From the NCBI GenBank assembly GCA_910586225.1, contig CAJUIL010000029.1, positions 1 to 54,425 of the forward strand: DNA of 54,425 nt, given 5' to 3'. Each line of letters begins with the position of its first letter. The stretch's first letter is position 1. The DNA is from an uncultured Eubacterium sp. (lineage in GTDB: Bacteria > Bacillota > Clostridia > Lachnospirales > Lachnospiraceae). A model generated the notes under the pieces. It did not search any database. It was not told where the DNA came from and saw only the letters and a program-made list of their open reading frames with translations. Made by a program: the position numbers and the translations under genes. Positions 26,759-35,500 of this stretch are shown piece after piece.

Positions 26759-26808
26759 TTATTTGATACAGCAGGATTGTATTTAGTTTTTATAATGGAG
26801 AACAGGGA

Positions 26809-27945
26809 ATGAATATTGCAGTATATGGAGCTGACGCCATAGGTGAATGGTTTTTGTCAGAAGTCAAACGCGCCATGCCGGATGCGGCTGTTTTAGGTGT
26901 GATGGATGGGTTTTCTAAGAGAAATGATATAAAAGGCATTCCGGTGTATCGGCCGCAGGATTATTTGGATCAATACAAAATGCAGACGGATGCGGTGGTG
27001 ATTGCAGCCGGGAGGCAGAAAGCTGTCTGTGATATGGTACAGTTCTTATGTGAAAACGAGATATCGAATATTTATATGATCCACGATATTGCGGGAAAAA
27101 AGCAGTATCCGCTGATCGAACAGGGCAAATTTATAAAAGACAGAGTACGTAAAATACGTTTTAGTCCGCAGCGTCCGACTCTGCCGTACATAGAATTGCC
27201 GATTACCAATGCGTGTAATTTAAATTGCAAGGGATGCCTGTTTTTGTGCAATGCAAGCGATGTCTCTGAAGTGTCAGAACATAGTATACTGAAAGATTTA
27301 TCTCGTATGAAGGAATTGTTTGAAGATATTCCATGGATACGTATTTTGGGCGGAGAACCGCTTATGCATAGCCGGTTACCGGATATTTTGTCAGGGGCAA
27401 GACGGATTTTTTCTGATTCGCAGATCGATATATGTACAAATGGATTGATGATACCCTTTGTTTCATCCGAAGTATATCAGATCATTCGAGAGCATCGGGT
27501 AGTTATTCATATTTCCGGTTATGATCCAACTTACCGTATGCGGGACAAGATAGAAAAAACTTTGGAGAGAGAAAAAATCCCGTATTGTTTTTTAGAACGT
27601 GTGCAGTTTTCAAAATTTTATTCTGGCAGGGAGACAAATGATGCCGTATATAATTATTCGAAATGTTTTACTTCATCATGTCATGAATTGTACCAGGGGA
27701 AATTATTTCCATGCTCGGGTATTATTGCATATCAAAAAATGAATGAACAATTCGGGATGCACTATTGCTTGCAGGAAGGCAAAGACTATTTTAATCTATA
27801 TGAAGAAATGGATGCATGGAAGACCGCAGAGCAGCTGAAGAATGCTGTTCCAGCATGCCGGTATTGCGATATGAGAAATATGCAGGTGTTTCAGTGGGAA
27901 ACTGCAAAAGGAAAAGTAAATATTGAAGATTATATTGTAAATTAA
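26809..27945 (+). CDS. FGAG-module / radical SAM protein (2 of 3)
   Basis: In this 378-residue protein, residues 2-110 are the Rossmann-like module (IAVYGADAIGE). The radical SAM motif CNLNCKGC gives ligands C136, C140 and C143, with ILGGEPLMHS as the GGE motif. Late cysteines (CFTSSC, CSGI, and CRYC near the C-terminus) suggest an auxiliary cluster. Length and order match the proteins at 12400 and 27992. Being followed directly by another radical SAM gene suggests two sequential or alternative reactions on related substrates. The chemistry cannot be read from sequence. Confidence 0.75.
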   Translation: MNIAVYGADAIGEWFLSEVKRAMPDAAVLGVMDGFSKRNDIKGIPVYRPQDYLDQYKMQTDAVVIAAGRQKAVCDMVQFLCENEISNIYMIHDIAGKKQYPLIEQGKFIKDRVRKIRFSPQRPTLPYIELPITNACNLNCKGCLFLCNASDVSEVSEHSILKDLSRMKELFEDIPWIRILGGEPLMHSRLPDILSGARRIFSDSQIDICTNGLMIPFVSSEVYQIIREHRVVIHISGYDPTYRMRDKIEKTLEREKIPYCFLERVQFSKFYSGRETNDAVYNYSKCFTSSCHELYQGKLFPCSGIIAYQKMNEQFGMHYCLQEGKDYFNLYEEMDAWKTAEQLKNAVPACRYCDMRNMQVFQWETAKGKVNIEDYIVN

Positions 27946-27991
27946 GATTGGACTGTATTTGACTATCGTGTGGATACTGGAGGTATGCAGA

Positions 27992-29140
27992 ATGAAGAGT
28001 AAGAATAAAGGGCATGAGTTTGATCAACTATATTGCAGCATAAAAGAAAAAAAACGATTTTACTTATTTGGAGCGGGAGATTACGGAAGGTTATTTCTGC
28101 GTGTTATGAAAGAAGAGATTGATATTCTGGGGTTTCTGGATAATAGTAAGGAGAAGCAGCAGACAGGATACGAGGGATATCCATGTTTTGCGTTAGATCA
28201 GGCTGCAGCAGATGATGAGACGGGTATCATACTAACGATTTCACAGTTTGCCAGACCAACTGCAATGGAAAATCTGAAGGCACTGCAATTAAAAAAAGAT
28301 GTGGATTTCTTTCTGTTTGAAGAATTTCTATCGGTATATTATTTGTATCGCTGCGATAAAGTTTATATGTCATCGATTTCTTTTCTGCCTTCTACCATTT
28401 GCAATTTAAAATGCCGGCACTGTTTGAATTTTAATCCATTTGCGAAGACATTTTATAAAAGAGATTTTCATGCTTTAAAACAAGACTTGGATTTGTTTTT
28501 TGAAAAAGTGGATAGAATTATGATCTTTCATTTGAGCGGCGGAGAGCCGTTTTTATATCCGCAGATAGGGGATTTGATTCAATATATTGATAAAAACTAT
28601 GGATATAGGATAGATAATTTTCGGACGGTCACGAATGGTACGATAGTGCCGTCAAAGCAGCTGCTGCAGCAGCTGGCAGACGCAAATGTAGAAGTGACGA
28701 TTGATGATTATCGTCATGCAGTACCGCAGTTTGATGATAATTTTAAAGAACTTATAGACAGATTCAACCGGTATCAGGTCAAGTATATCATTAATCGGGC
28801 AGATAAATGGGTAGATCTGGCGCCGGAAAACACGGATTATTCAAAAATGTGCGATATGTGGCTGGCTTATCATTATGATCAGTGCTGCCAGACATGGCAG
28901 GAGCTGCGGGATGGAAAACTGTTTTACTGCAATTACGCTGCCTATGCTGCAGTAGCAGGGTTAGTGGAGGAAACGAAAGAGGAGACTTTTGATCTGCGCA
29001 AATGCGGTATGGGACAAAAAAAGCAGCTGATTGAATTTCGGCTTGGCTATTCAGAGAAAGGATATACAGAATTTTGTAAAAGATGCAGGGGATTTACAGC
29101 TAAAAATACAAAGGAAGTTGAGCCGGCAATTCAGATGTAA
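27992..29140 (+). CDS. FGAG-module / radical SAM protein (3 of 3)
   Basis: ATG 27992 is the likely start, eight bases after GGAGG; an in-frame TTG at 27959 is less likely. The 382-residue protein has the module FYLFGAGDYGR with FLDNS, then a radical SAM domain with CNLKCRHC (C137, C141, C144) and LSGGEPFLYP. C-terminal CKRCRG is a plausible auxiliary-cluster motif. It shares the layout of the two other radical SAM proteins in the island but differs in sequence, so the three are old paralogues rather than fresh copies. Confidence 0.75.
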   Translation: MKSKNKGHEFDQLYCSIKEKKRFYLFGAGDYGRLFLRVMKEEIDILGFLDNSKEKQQTGYEGYPCFALDQAAADDETGIILTISQFARPTAMENLKALQLKKDVDFFLFEEFLSVYYLYRCDKVYMSSISFLPSTICNLKCRHCLNFNPFAKTFYKRDFHALKQDLDLFFEKVDRIMIFHLSGGEPFLYPQIGDLIQYIDKNYGYRIDNFRTVTNGTIVPSKQLLQQLADANVEVTIDDYRHAVPQFDDNFKELIDRFNRYQVKYIINRADKWVDLAPENTDYSKMCDMWLAYHYDQCCQTWQELRDGKLFYCNYAAYAAVAGLVEETKEETFDLRKCGMGQKKQLIEFRLGYSEKGYTEFCKRCRGFTAKNTKEVEPAIQM

Positions 29141-29161
29141 AACGTCAACTATGGTGGAAAA

Positions 29162-30118
29162 ATGAAGAAAGTATCATTAATCATACCTGTATTTAATACA
29201 GTAAACTTATTAAGGCGTTGTCTTGAGAGCGCAGTCAATCAGTCTTATCCTGAAATGGAAATTATATGTGTGGATGATGGCTCAACAGATGGGTCAGAAA
29301 TCATCCTGGACGAATATGCGAAAAGAGATAGCCGCCTGATTGTAATTCATCAAAAAAACAAAGGCGAGAGCGCGGCAAGAAATGCGGGATTAAAGATAGC
29401 GTCGGGTAATTATATAGGGTTCATGGATTGTGACGACTGGATCGAGCTTTCAATGTATGAGCGAATGGTATATGAGATGCAAAGCAGAAATGTAGATTTA
29501 GCAGCATGCGGATATTTTATCTCAACAGATTTCAAAAGCGTTCCTGTTAAAAATAAAAAAATAGTTTCTGAGAATGTATTTGACAGAACGAGCCTTTATC
29601 AGTATGTGTATGAAAGAGATGCTTATAAAGGGTTTACATCCTGGATATGGTGCAAATTGTTTAAAAGGGAATTGCTGGAACAGAATGGAGAATTGCTGCT
29701 GTTTGATGAAACGTTTCGGATGGGCGCTGATATTTTATTTTTTCATAAGGCCGCCTCTAGAGTAAATACCGCGTATTATATACCAGATCCATATTACCAC
29801 TATTATCAAAGACCGACGTCTACTTCACATTCCAGCGATTTAGAAATTGTAGTGGATATGATCAATGTCTATCAGCGAATGATAGATTTTATGGAAACTG
29901 AAGGAATAGAGCAGGAGTCGGCGATATGGTTAAAACGCTTTAAGGTTTATTGGGCTACAATACTAGGAGAAAGGGCTTATGACCAGGGAAATAAGTTTCA
30001 TTTGCAGCTGGCCCAGAATACGATGAAACAGTACCGGCAAGAATATATCAATACGAATAAACAATATCCTGACAGGTTAAAAAGATATGATGAGATTCTT
30101 GCCTATCGGTTAGTATAA
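29162..30118 (+). CDS. Family-2 glycosyltransferase
   Basis: A 318-residue GT2 protein without an added module. LIIPVFNTVNLLRRCL, CVDDGSTDGS, NKGESAARN and FMDCDDW give the complete GT-A signature; the DxD position reads D-C-D-D. The C-terminal third is helical and lacks membrane segments. It closes the co-directional glycan island, and the region after it holds regulatory genes with their own signals. Sugar specificity is unknown. Confidence 0.85.
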   Translation: MKKVSLIIPVFNTVNLLRRCLESAVNQSYPEMEIICVDDGSTDGSEIILDEYAKRDSRLIVIHQKNKGESAARNAGLKIASGNYIGFMDCDDWIELSMYERMVYEMQSRNVDLAACGYFISTDFKSVPVKNKKIVSENVFDRTSLYQYVYERDAYKGFTSWIWCKLFKRELLEQNGELLLFDETFRMGADILFFHKAASRVNTAYYIPDPYYHYYQRPTSTSHSSDLEIVVDMINVYQRMIDFMETEGIEQESAIWLKRFKVYWATILGERAYDQGNKFHLQLAQNTMKQYRQEYINTNKQYPDRLKRYDEILAYRLV

Positions 30119-30331
30119 TGATGCTGGATTCTATAGGCAATCACGCCTAACCTTATAGTGTATGGTACTAAAATTTTAAAAAACAGACTGATAATTCATA
30201 AATTTAACTGCTATTCTATAGGTATCAAACAGGAGAGGGGGCGGATGATCATGGATTAGGAGTAAGGTACATCGGCATTTATGACATTTATGATACGAAA
30301 GAGCAGAAACCGAAAGGAGACGAAAGAGAAA

Positions 30332-30628
30332 ATGAAAGACGGATACGTATGTAAAAACACATCGGAATGTTTAAAGGAGCAGGATCAAAAAGTTCTTGCA
30401 GATTTTCAGCAACTGCAGGATGTTCAGAAAAAGCTGGCAATGAGCTATATACAGGGACTTTTGAAAACAGCTTTTGTGGATAAAGCGGTCCGTGATGAGA
30501 ATGGTGCGGAGGCTGAAAGATCGGACAGTTTGGAGCGAAAGCTTGTTGCAGATTTTCACGATCTGCCAAACGAAACGAAAAAGATTGCGGCTGCGTATGT
30601 TCATGGCCTTTCTTTATGCAATATCTGA
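30332..30628 (+). CDS. Small protein with two copies of an XRE-tail motif
   Basis: I choose ATG 30332 because AAAGGAG lies upstream; an ATG at 30281 would add 17 residues. The 98-residue protein lacks a helix-turn-helix. It contains two copies of the motif that forms the C-terminal part of the XRE regulator at 30902: one reads DQKVLADFQQL then KKLAMSYIQGLLKT, the other ERKLVADFHDL then KKIAAAYVHGL. It may be a dimerising partner or a truncated relative of the regulator. Function is otherwise unknown. Confidence 0.45.
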   Translation: MKDGYVCKNTSECLKEQDQKVLADFQQLQDVQKKLAMSYIQGLLKTAFVDKAVRDENGAEAERSDSLERKLVADFHDLPNETKKIAAAYVHGLSLCNI

Positions 30629-30720
30629 AGCTGAAAATGAAGTGCGGAGAGTCTATAGCTAGAAATATGGCAAAAGGCTTCAGTTATTAGTATGAGATGA
30701 TTATGTTTCTATTGGAAAAA

Positions 30721-30766
30721 GCGCATGATCAGAAACGATCGCCAGGTTCTGATCGTGTGCCTTTTC
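30721..30766 (+). terminator. Strong hairpin, short T-run
   Basis: A 14-base stem (30721-30734 with 30747-30760, including two G-T pairs) and a 12-base loop are followed by CTTTTC. It would end transcription after the small gene at 30332. The short T-run makes it moderate. Confidence 0.6.
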
Positions 30767-30901
30767 TGGGTTGTTACTATATGTGACGAATGGAATACAT
30801 ATGCGAGGTAATTATAAAACACTTATTAATATCTTTTTGTTCATAAAAGAATTTATTATAATAATTACATACAATACATTTGAGGAACTGAGGATAATAC
30901 A

Positions 30902-31276
30902 ATGAGAGAAGATTTTGTGCTGCAGAGAATAACGCAGCTTTTAAGCAAAAGGGATTGGACACTTTATCGATTAGCAAAGGAAGCGGAGATCAGCTATTCT
31001 ACATTAAGCAATTCTTTTCAGAGAAATAATGTGCCTTCGGTTACAACATTGATCCGAATATGTGAAGGTTTGGGCATCACCTTATCCGAATTTTTTGATG
31101 AAGACAGTATGACGGTGAAACAGTTAACGGTTTCTGATCAGAAGCTGCTTGCTGAATTCCATCGATTGCCAAGAAGTGATAAAAAGCTTGTCACAGCTTA
31201 TGTGCAGGGGCTTTTAAAAACGGTTTCTCCGATAAGTGATGAGGATGGAGCAGAAATAACTCAGGAGGACGAATAA
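30902..31276 (+). CDS. XRE family helix-turn-helix regulator
   Basis: In this 124-residue protein, residues 5-65 form a Cro/C1-type helix-turn-helix: ITQLLSKRDWTLYRLAKEA, then ISYSTLSNSF and NVPSVTTLIRICEGLGITL. The tail (residues 75-110) has DQKLLAEFHRLP and KKLVTAYVQGLLKT, the same motif duplicated in the small protein just upstream. It lies between the glycan island and the giant flagellin gene and transcribes towards the latter, so control of one of them is plausible. No operator was identified with confidence. Confidence 0.85.
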   Translation: MREDFVLQRITQLLSKRDWTLYRLAKEAEISYSTLSNSFQRNNVPSVTTLIRICEGLGITLSEFFDEDSMTVKQLTVSDQKLLAEFHRLPRSDKKLVTAYVQGLLKTVSPISDEDGAEITQEDE

Positions 31277-31279
31277 ACT

Positions 31280-31309
31280 GTAACAGGTCAGCTTGTCTGA
31301 ACTGTTACC
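31280..31309 (+). repeat. Dispersed 30-base palindromic element, copy 2
   Basis: GTAACAG (31280-31286) pairs with CTGTTAC (31302-31308), TCAG (31288-31291) with CTGA (31297-31300), and the loop is CTTGT. There is no T-run. It is related to the element at 25578-25607. Confidence 0.45.
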
Positions 31310-31349
31310 AATAAGCCGGTTACGGTGGTCGGTTACTTTTTCAAAAGTA

Positions 31350-31378
31350 TTTACAAAAACAATTTATAGGTGTATAAT
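31350..31378 (+). promoter_or_regulatory. Sigma-A promoter of giant flagellin gene
   Basis: TTTACA (31350-31355), a 17-base spacer and a perfect TATAAT (31373-31378) lie 61 bases before the start codon. No CCGATA-type flagellar element is seen here, so this flagellin appears to use the vegetative sigma factor. Confidence 0.75.
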
Positions 31379-31439
31379 CAGTTGTACTATAAATTGCGAT
31401 ACATATGTAAAAATCTTCTGATGAAAGGGGAATACGACC

Positions 31440-34400
31440 ATGCAGGTACAACATAATATGGCTGCTGCAATGGCCGCTACACAGCAAGGTATCAATGCAA
31501 GTAATTTTCAGAAAAGCGCTAAAAAGCTTGGGAGCGGTTATAGGATCAATTCTGCAGCAGATGATGCGGCACAGCTGAGCATTTCCGAGAAGATGCGAAC
31601 ACAAGTACGGGGATTGAAAAAGGCTGTAAATAATGCAGAGGAAGGTGCAAATTATATCCAGGTTGCAGATGGTGCAATGAGCGAAATACACAGTATGATC
31701 CACCGTATGCGTGAATTGGCCATTCAGTCGTTAAATGACACGAATACGCCGGAAGATCGGGCGGCAATGGCTATGGAGATGGACAAGCTTCAGGCGGAAA
31801 TAGACCGGATCGATACGAACAGCTACTTTAATACATTACCAGTATTTCAGGAGCATGAGCCTTCGTATTATCAAATAGAAGGAAATCGGTATTGGGCTTC
31901 GAACCAGCAGCATGCGATCCAGGCGCCTATGAATAGCCTGAATATTCATTTGCCTTCTGCTGATTATAATCCGGATTCTTATACGATCACAGTTCCAGAG
32001 GGGATTTATACGACACAAGAGCTGATCGATGAGCTGGATGATGCTTTTGGGGCTATGAATCCTGCCAATCCAGGGTTTGTGCTGGAATATACACAGGACG
32101 GACGATGCTGTCTGAATTTTGAAGGCGAGGACGGACAGCCGACAAATATTGACTCTGTTGACGGCGGTCTTGCGTACCTTATTTATGACTGCCATAGTGG
32201 TCTTTCCTCTACAAGCCTTTTGGGAACTACGGCTTTTGAAGGAGAGTGGCCGTTACAGATTACATACGGGCAAAATGATGAGATTGAGTTTGAAATTGAG
32301 GCGGTAGATGGTTCGTCCTCTACGCCAGTATCGATCAAGATCCCACCTGGAAAGTATTCGCGGGATGAAATGCTTGATTTGCTGAACCAGAAGCTTGCAG
32401 CTTATCCAGATGTTGAAGCAAAGGAATATGGCAGTAATTGTATTCAGATTACTGGCGGTTTTGATAAAAATATTACCGGGCTGAAAGGAAATATGTTTAA
32501 GCTGGAGCTTAACGGGGAGCGCGTATATACGTCTGTATTTTATGATAATATTCGCTATGGGGTTGCCATTGGCACACCTGCGATGGTCGAAGGAAAGACG
32601 TATTATCATAAAGACTATACAGAAAAGATCCATATTGATCAGACTAATAACCAGCTGAAGTTTGATTACAATGGAAAGAGCATTGTTGTACCGATCCCTG
32701 TCGGAGATTATATTATAGATGATGTTTCTAATACCAGCAAAGACAATCTGACCTATGTTCTTAATGAAGCGTTAAAAAAGATCCCTGGAGCGGATATCGA
32801 TGTTACGGCACGGGAAACGGGGCCTGATTATTTGAATGATACTTATGTAAGCTATAAATATTTGGCAATGACAAGCCAGTCGACCGGACGGGATCTGGAA
32901 ATAAAGTTTGATAATTCGGCTGGAGTTTATGGGAATACTTATGAATCGTTATTTAAAATAACCAATTATGGATTTAAGAGAGAGCCATCTTATTATTCAG
33001 GGTCTAGTTCTATGCAAATCTCTGGAAAAGCGGATCTGTCTGGGCAGATTACCATTCCGAATGGAGCAAATACATTATCTCTCTCTATTAACAACGATCC
33101 GGCATTTACACTGACGATTCCTCCGGGAACTTATAATTCATTGGGTGACTTGATTAAGGAGCTTAATAATCAGCTTCCGGCGGGACAGAAGGGTGAGATA
33201 GAATTTGCAGCTTCAGGCAACCGGCTTATTATCAAGGGATTAACGAATAATGTCAAGGATATGGCGTTCGGTAATAAAGATGGGGCTTATACACAGTTGT
33301 TTGTTGGTAAGACCGAATATGTCAATCCTGTCACCGTGGAGGGAAAAGGAGAAGAACATTATCAACAGGGGGCAACGGCGCCGGATATAAAAAATATGGC
33401 CTCGGTCACAATGACCAAGGATATTCCGAATAGCAGTACCACGATTGATCAGTCAAATAATAATTTAGGATTTTATTTGAATGGTTCTTATATTTCTATT
33501 ACATTGTCAAATGGTACCTATTCCAGAGCCGGGCTGATTGACGAAATAAATAAAAAATTTGCTGCAGGCGGGCATGCGGTAGAGGCTTCGCTGAGTGGCA
33601 ATCGATTAACCCTTACAACAACGTTAACAGGAAAGTCCCAAAAGCTATCTATTGAAGTAGATACGACACATCATGGGAGTGGCTGGAAAGCCATTGTTGG
33701 AACTTATCCGTCGACTTCTAATCCTAGTATGCCGTCTGTTTCTTATTCTTATTTACAAGGGAAGAATGATTTTAAAAATATTACACTGGATGCAACCAAT
33801 AATACGTTTGAATTTGAGATGGCTGACGGAAGAAAATGTAGTGTGACGTTGGCGGCAAAAGCATATACAGTGAGCGAGTTAGCTGCTGCGCTGCAGGTTA
33901 TGGTAAATTCGCAGGTAGGGGCAGGTAAAATAGAAATATCGCATAATGGTGACGGACTTCGTATGAAGGCTTTGACAGCGGATGGTAATTTTAAAGATCC
34001 GGCCACGCAAAATAGCGGTTTTTATAATACAGTATTTAAAAAAGAGGTCTCTGGCAGACATGAGGATTCACCGGTCAGTCAAACAGGAACACATAGCTAT
34101 GACGAGTCATTTATTATTGGCCGCTATGATATAACAGCCGGGCCAGTGGAAATCGTAAGCGGGATGAATGATAAGTTTATCATAGATATTAATTACACGA
34201 GCCGGCCATCTGATCCGACCAAAAATTATGAAAAGCCTTTGGAGGTTACATTGCCTCCTGGCAGCTATACTGGCACGGAGATTGCGGATCTGCTGACTGC
34301 TGGTTTAAATGCACAGCTTGCAGCCAATAACCTGAGCGGATTTACTTTAACGGCTACGGTTGGCGGTCATAATACGGGAGTTGCTGGAGCGATTGACGAC

Positions 34401-35270
34401 CATGCGCTGCAGATTACATTGACGGAAGAAGTAATTACAAATCCAGATGGAAGTACGACGATTGTGGATGCGCCGCCAGGAACATATATTTTAGACGGTG
34501 TCCGCGGCAGCGCCGCAAGTTCTATTTTTTATAAGACCAGCGGGAAACCGGAGCCTTCGTATGTGACTGGTATGCAGGATATTTCAGGCGGAGTGATCTT
34601 TCCTCCAGGCAAAAATACATTAACGTTTAAGTCGGATGGTGTGGAGCATAGTTATACATTTCCAAAGGAATTTTATAATGCGAATGAGCTGATAGACTTT
34701 TTAAATGATAAATTTGAGCATGGAGATGATAACGGGCAGACTGCGCCTCTTGTGGCTTCGTTGGAGGGTGGCCGTCTGAAGATTACGCATAAGGTTATTG
34801 GCAATCATACGATTTCAGAAGTCAGCGGAAGCGCGAAGGGGATTGTATTTTATCGGGAAAGCGGGCGCAAAGGCCAGGACGCTTTTATGCTGCAGGTCGG
34901 CGCTTTGGCGCATCAGGGTCTGGAGCTGCCGCGCCTGCGTGTTGGCACCGCGGCGCTAAAGATCAATTCCATCACAATATCCAAGCCAAAATATGCGGAA
35001 AAAGCATTGGATCGTCTGGATACCGCATTGGATCTGCTTAGCTCAAAACGCAGTACTTATGGGGCGTTGTTTAATCGGATCGAGCATTTGAATGCAAATA
35101 ACCGGAATATTGCGGAAAATACGCAGGCGAGCGAATCTAAAATGCGCGATGCGAATATGGCTACGGAAATGGTGGAATATTTAAAGCATAAGCTTTTGAC
35201 AGATGTGACGGACTCGGTGCTAGCTCAGGCGAACCAGCTTCCGAACAGGCTTTTGAATCTGTTGCTGTAA
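31440..35270 (+). CDS. Giant flagellin with eight repeated insert domains
   Basis: The 1276-residue protein starts after AAAGGGG. Residues 1-140 are a canonical flagellin N-terminus (NMAAAMAATQQGIN, LGSGYRINSAADDAAQLSI, EGANYIQVADGAMSEI, MRELAIQSLND). About residues 1170-1276 are the matching C-terminus (ALDRLDTALDLLSSKRS, SESKMRDANMATEM, AQANQLPNRLLNLLL). The centre, usually some 100-300 residues, holds about eight related domains starting near residues 163, 272, 397, 537, 667, 780, 904 and 1051. Each has an N-x-L/F-x-F/I strand and then a P-x-G-x-Y turn followed by a helix of the ELIDELN type. The central domains should project from the filament surface. No HExxH protease motif is present, so it is not a flagellinolysin. 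Confidence 0.93.
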   Translation: MQVQHNMAAAMAATQQGINASNFQKSAKKLGSGYRINSAADDAAQLSISEKMRTQVRGLKKAVNNAEEGANYIQVADGAMSEIHSMIHRMRELAIQSLNDTNTPEDRAAMAMEMDKLQAEIDRIDTNSYFNTLPVFQEHEPSYYQIEGNRYWASNQQHAIQAPMNSLNIHLPSADYNPDSYTITVPEGIYTTQELIDELDDAFGAMNPANPGFVLEYTQDGRCCLNFEGEDGQPTNIDSVDGGLAYLIYDCHSGLSSTSLLGTTAFEGEWPLQITYGQNDEIEFEIEAVDGSSSTPVSIKIPPGKYSRDEMLDLLNQKLAAYPDVEAKEYGSNCIQITGGFDKNITGLKGNMFKLELNGERVYTSVFYDNIRYGVAIGTPAMVEGKTYYHKDYTEKIHIDQTNNQLKFDYNGKSIVVPIPVGDYIIDDVSNTSKDNLTYVLNEALKKIPGADIDVTARETGPDYLNDTYVSYKYLAMTSQSTGRDLEIKFDNSAGVYGNTYESLFKITNYGFKREPSYYSGSSSMQISGKADLSGQITIPNGANTLSLSINNDPAFTLTIPPGTYNSLGDLIKELNNQLPAGQKGEIEFAASGNRLIIKGLTNNVKDMAFGNKDGAYTQLFVGKTEYVNPVTVEGKGEEHYQQGATAPDIKNMASVTMTKDIPNSSTTIDQSNNNLGFYLNGSYISITLSNGTYSRAGLIDEINKKFAAGGHAVEASLSGNRLTLTTTLTGKSQKLSIEVDTTHHGSGWKAIVGTYPSTSNPSMPSVSYSYLQGKNDFKNITLDATNNTFEFEMADGRKCSVTLAAKAYTVSELAAALQVMVNSQVGAGKIEISHNGDGLRMKALTADGNFKDPATQNSGFYNTVFKKEVSGRHEDSPVSQTGTHSYDESFIIGRYDITAGPVEIVSGMNDKFIIDINYTSRPSDPTKNYEKPLEVTLPPGSYTGTEIADLLTAGLNAQLAANNLSGFTLTATVGGHNTGVAGAIDDHALQITLTEEVITNPDGSTTIVDAPPGTYILDGVRGSAASSIFYKTSGKPEPSYVTGMQDISGGVIFPPGKNTLTFKSDGVEHSYTFPKEFYNANELIDFLNDKFEHGDDNGQTAPLVASLEGGRLKITHKVIGNHTISEVSGSAKGIVFYRESGRKGQDAFMLQVGALAHQGLELPRLRVGTAALKINSITISKPKYAEKALDRLDTALDLLSSKRSTYGALFNRIEHLNANNRNIAENTQASESKMRDANMATEMVEYLKHKLLTDVTDSVLAQANQLPNRLLNLLL

Positions 35271-35378
35271 TATTAAAAAAAGAGTATAGGGAAGGTTAGG
35301 ACTTCTGTTTGCTTTTGTAGAAAAACTGTTAAAAAACAAATAATGTGAGCTTTTTTTAGTGTATTTTCTGAATGAACC

Positions 35379-35407
35379 TTGTCAAGACTGACAGATGGTG
35401 CTATAAT
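35379..35407 (+). promoter_or_regulatory. Sigma-A promoter of TPR gene
   Basis: TTGTCA (35379-35384), a 17-base spacer and a perfect TATAAT (35402-35407) lie 94 bases before the start at 35501. The bases between the flagellin stop and this promoter show no convincing terminator. Confidence 0.7.
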
Positions 35408-35500
35408 AGTAAAGTATTATGTTTTCTTTTTCAATTTTTTTGTGAGATTGCATAATATAAACGAGAGATGTGAAGTTTGCTTATATGATCGGAGTGAAAA

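Noticed and set aside
31440..35270. Flagellinolysin (metalloprotease insert) in the giant flagellin
   Set aside because: No HExxH zinc-protease motif occurs in the insert, and the centre is repeated beta-type domains instead.
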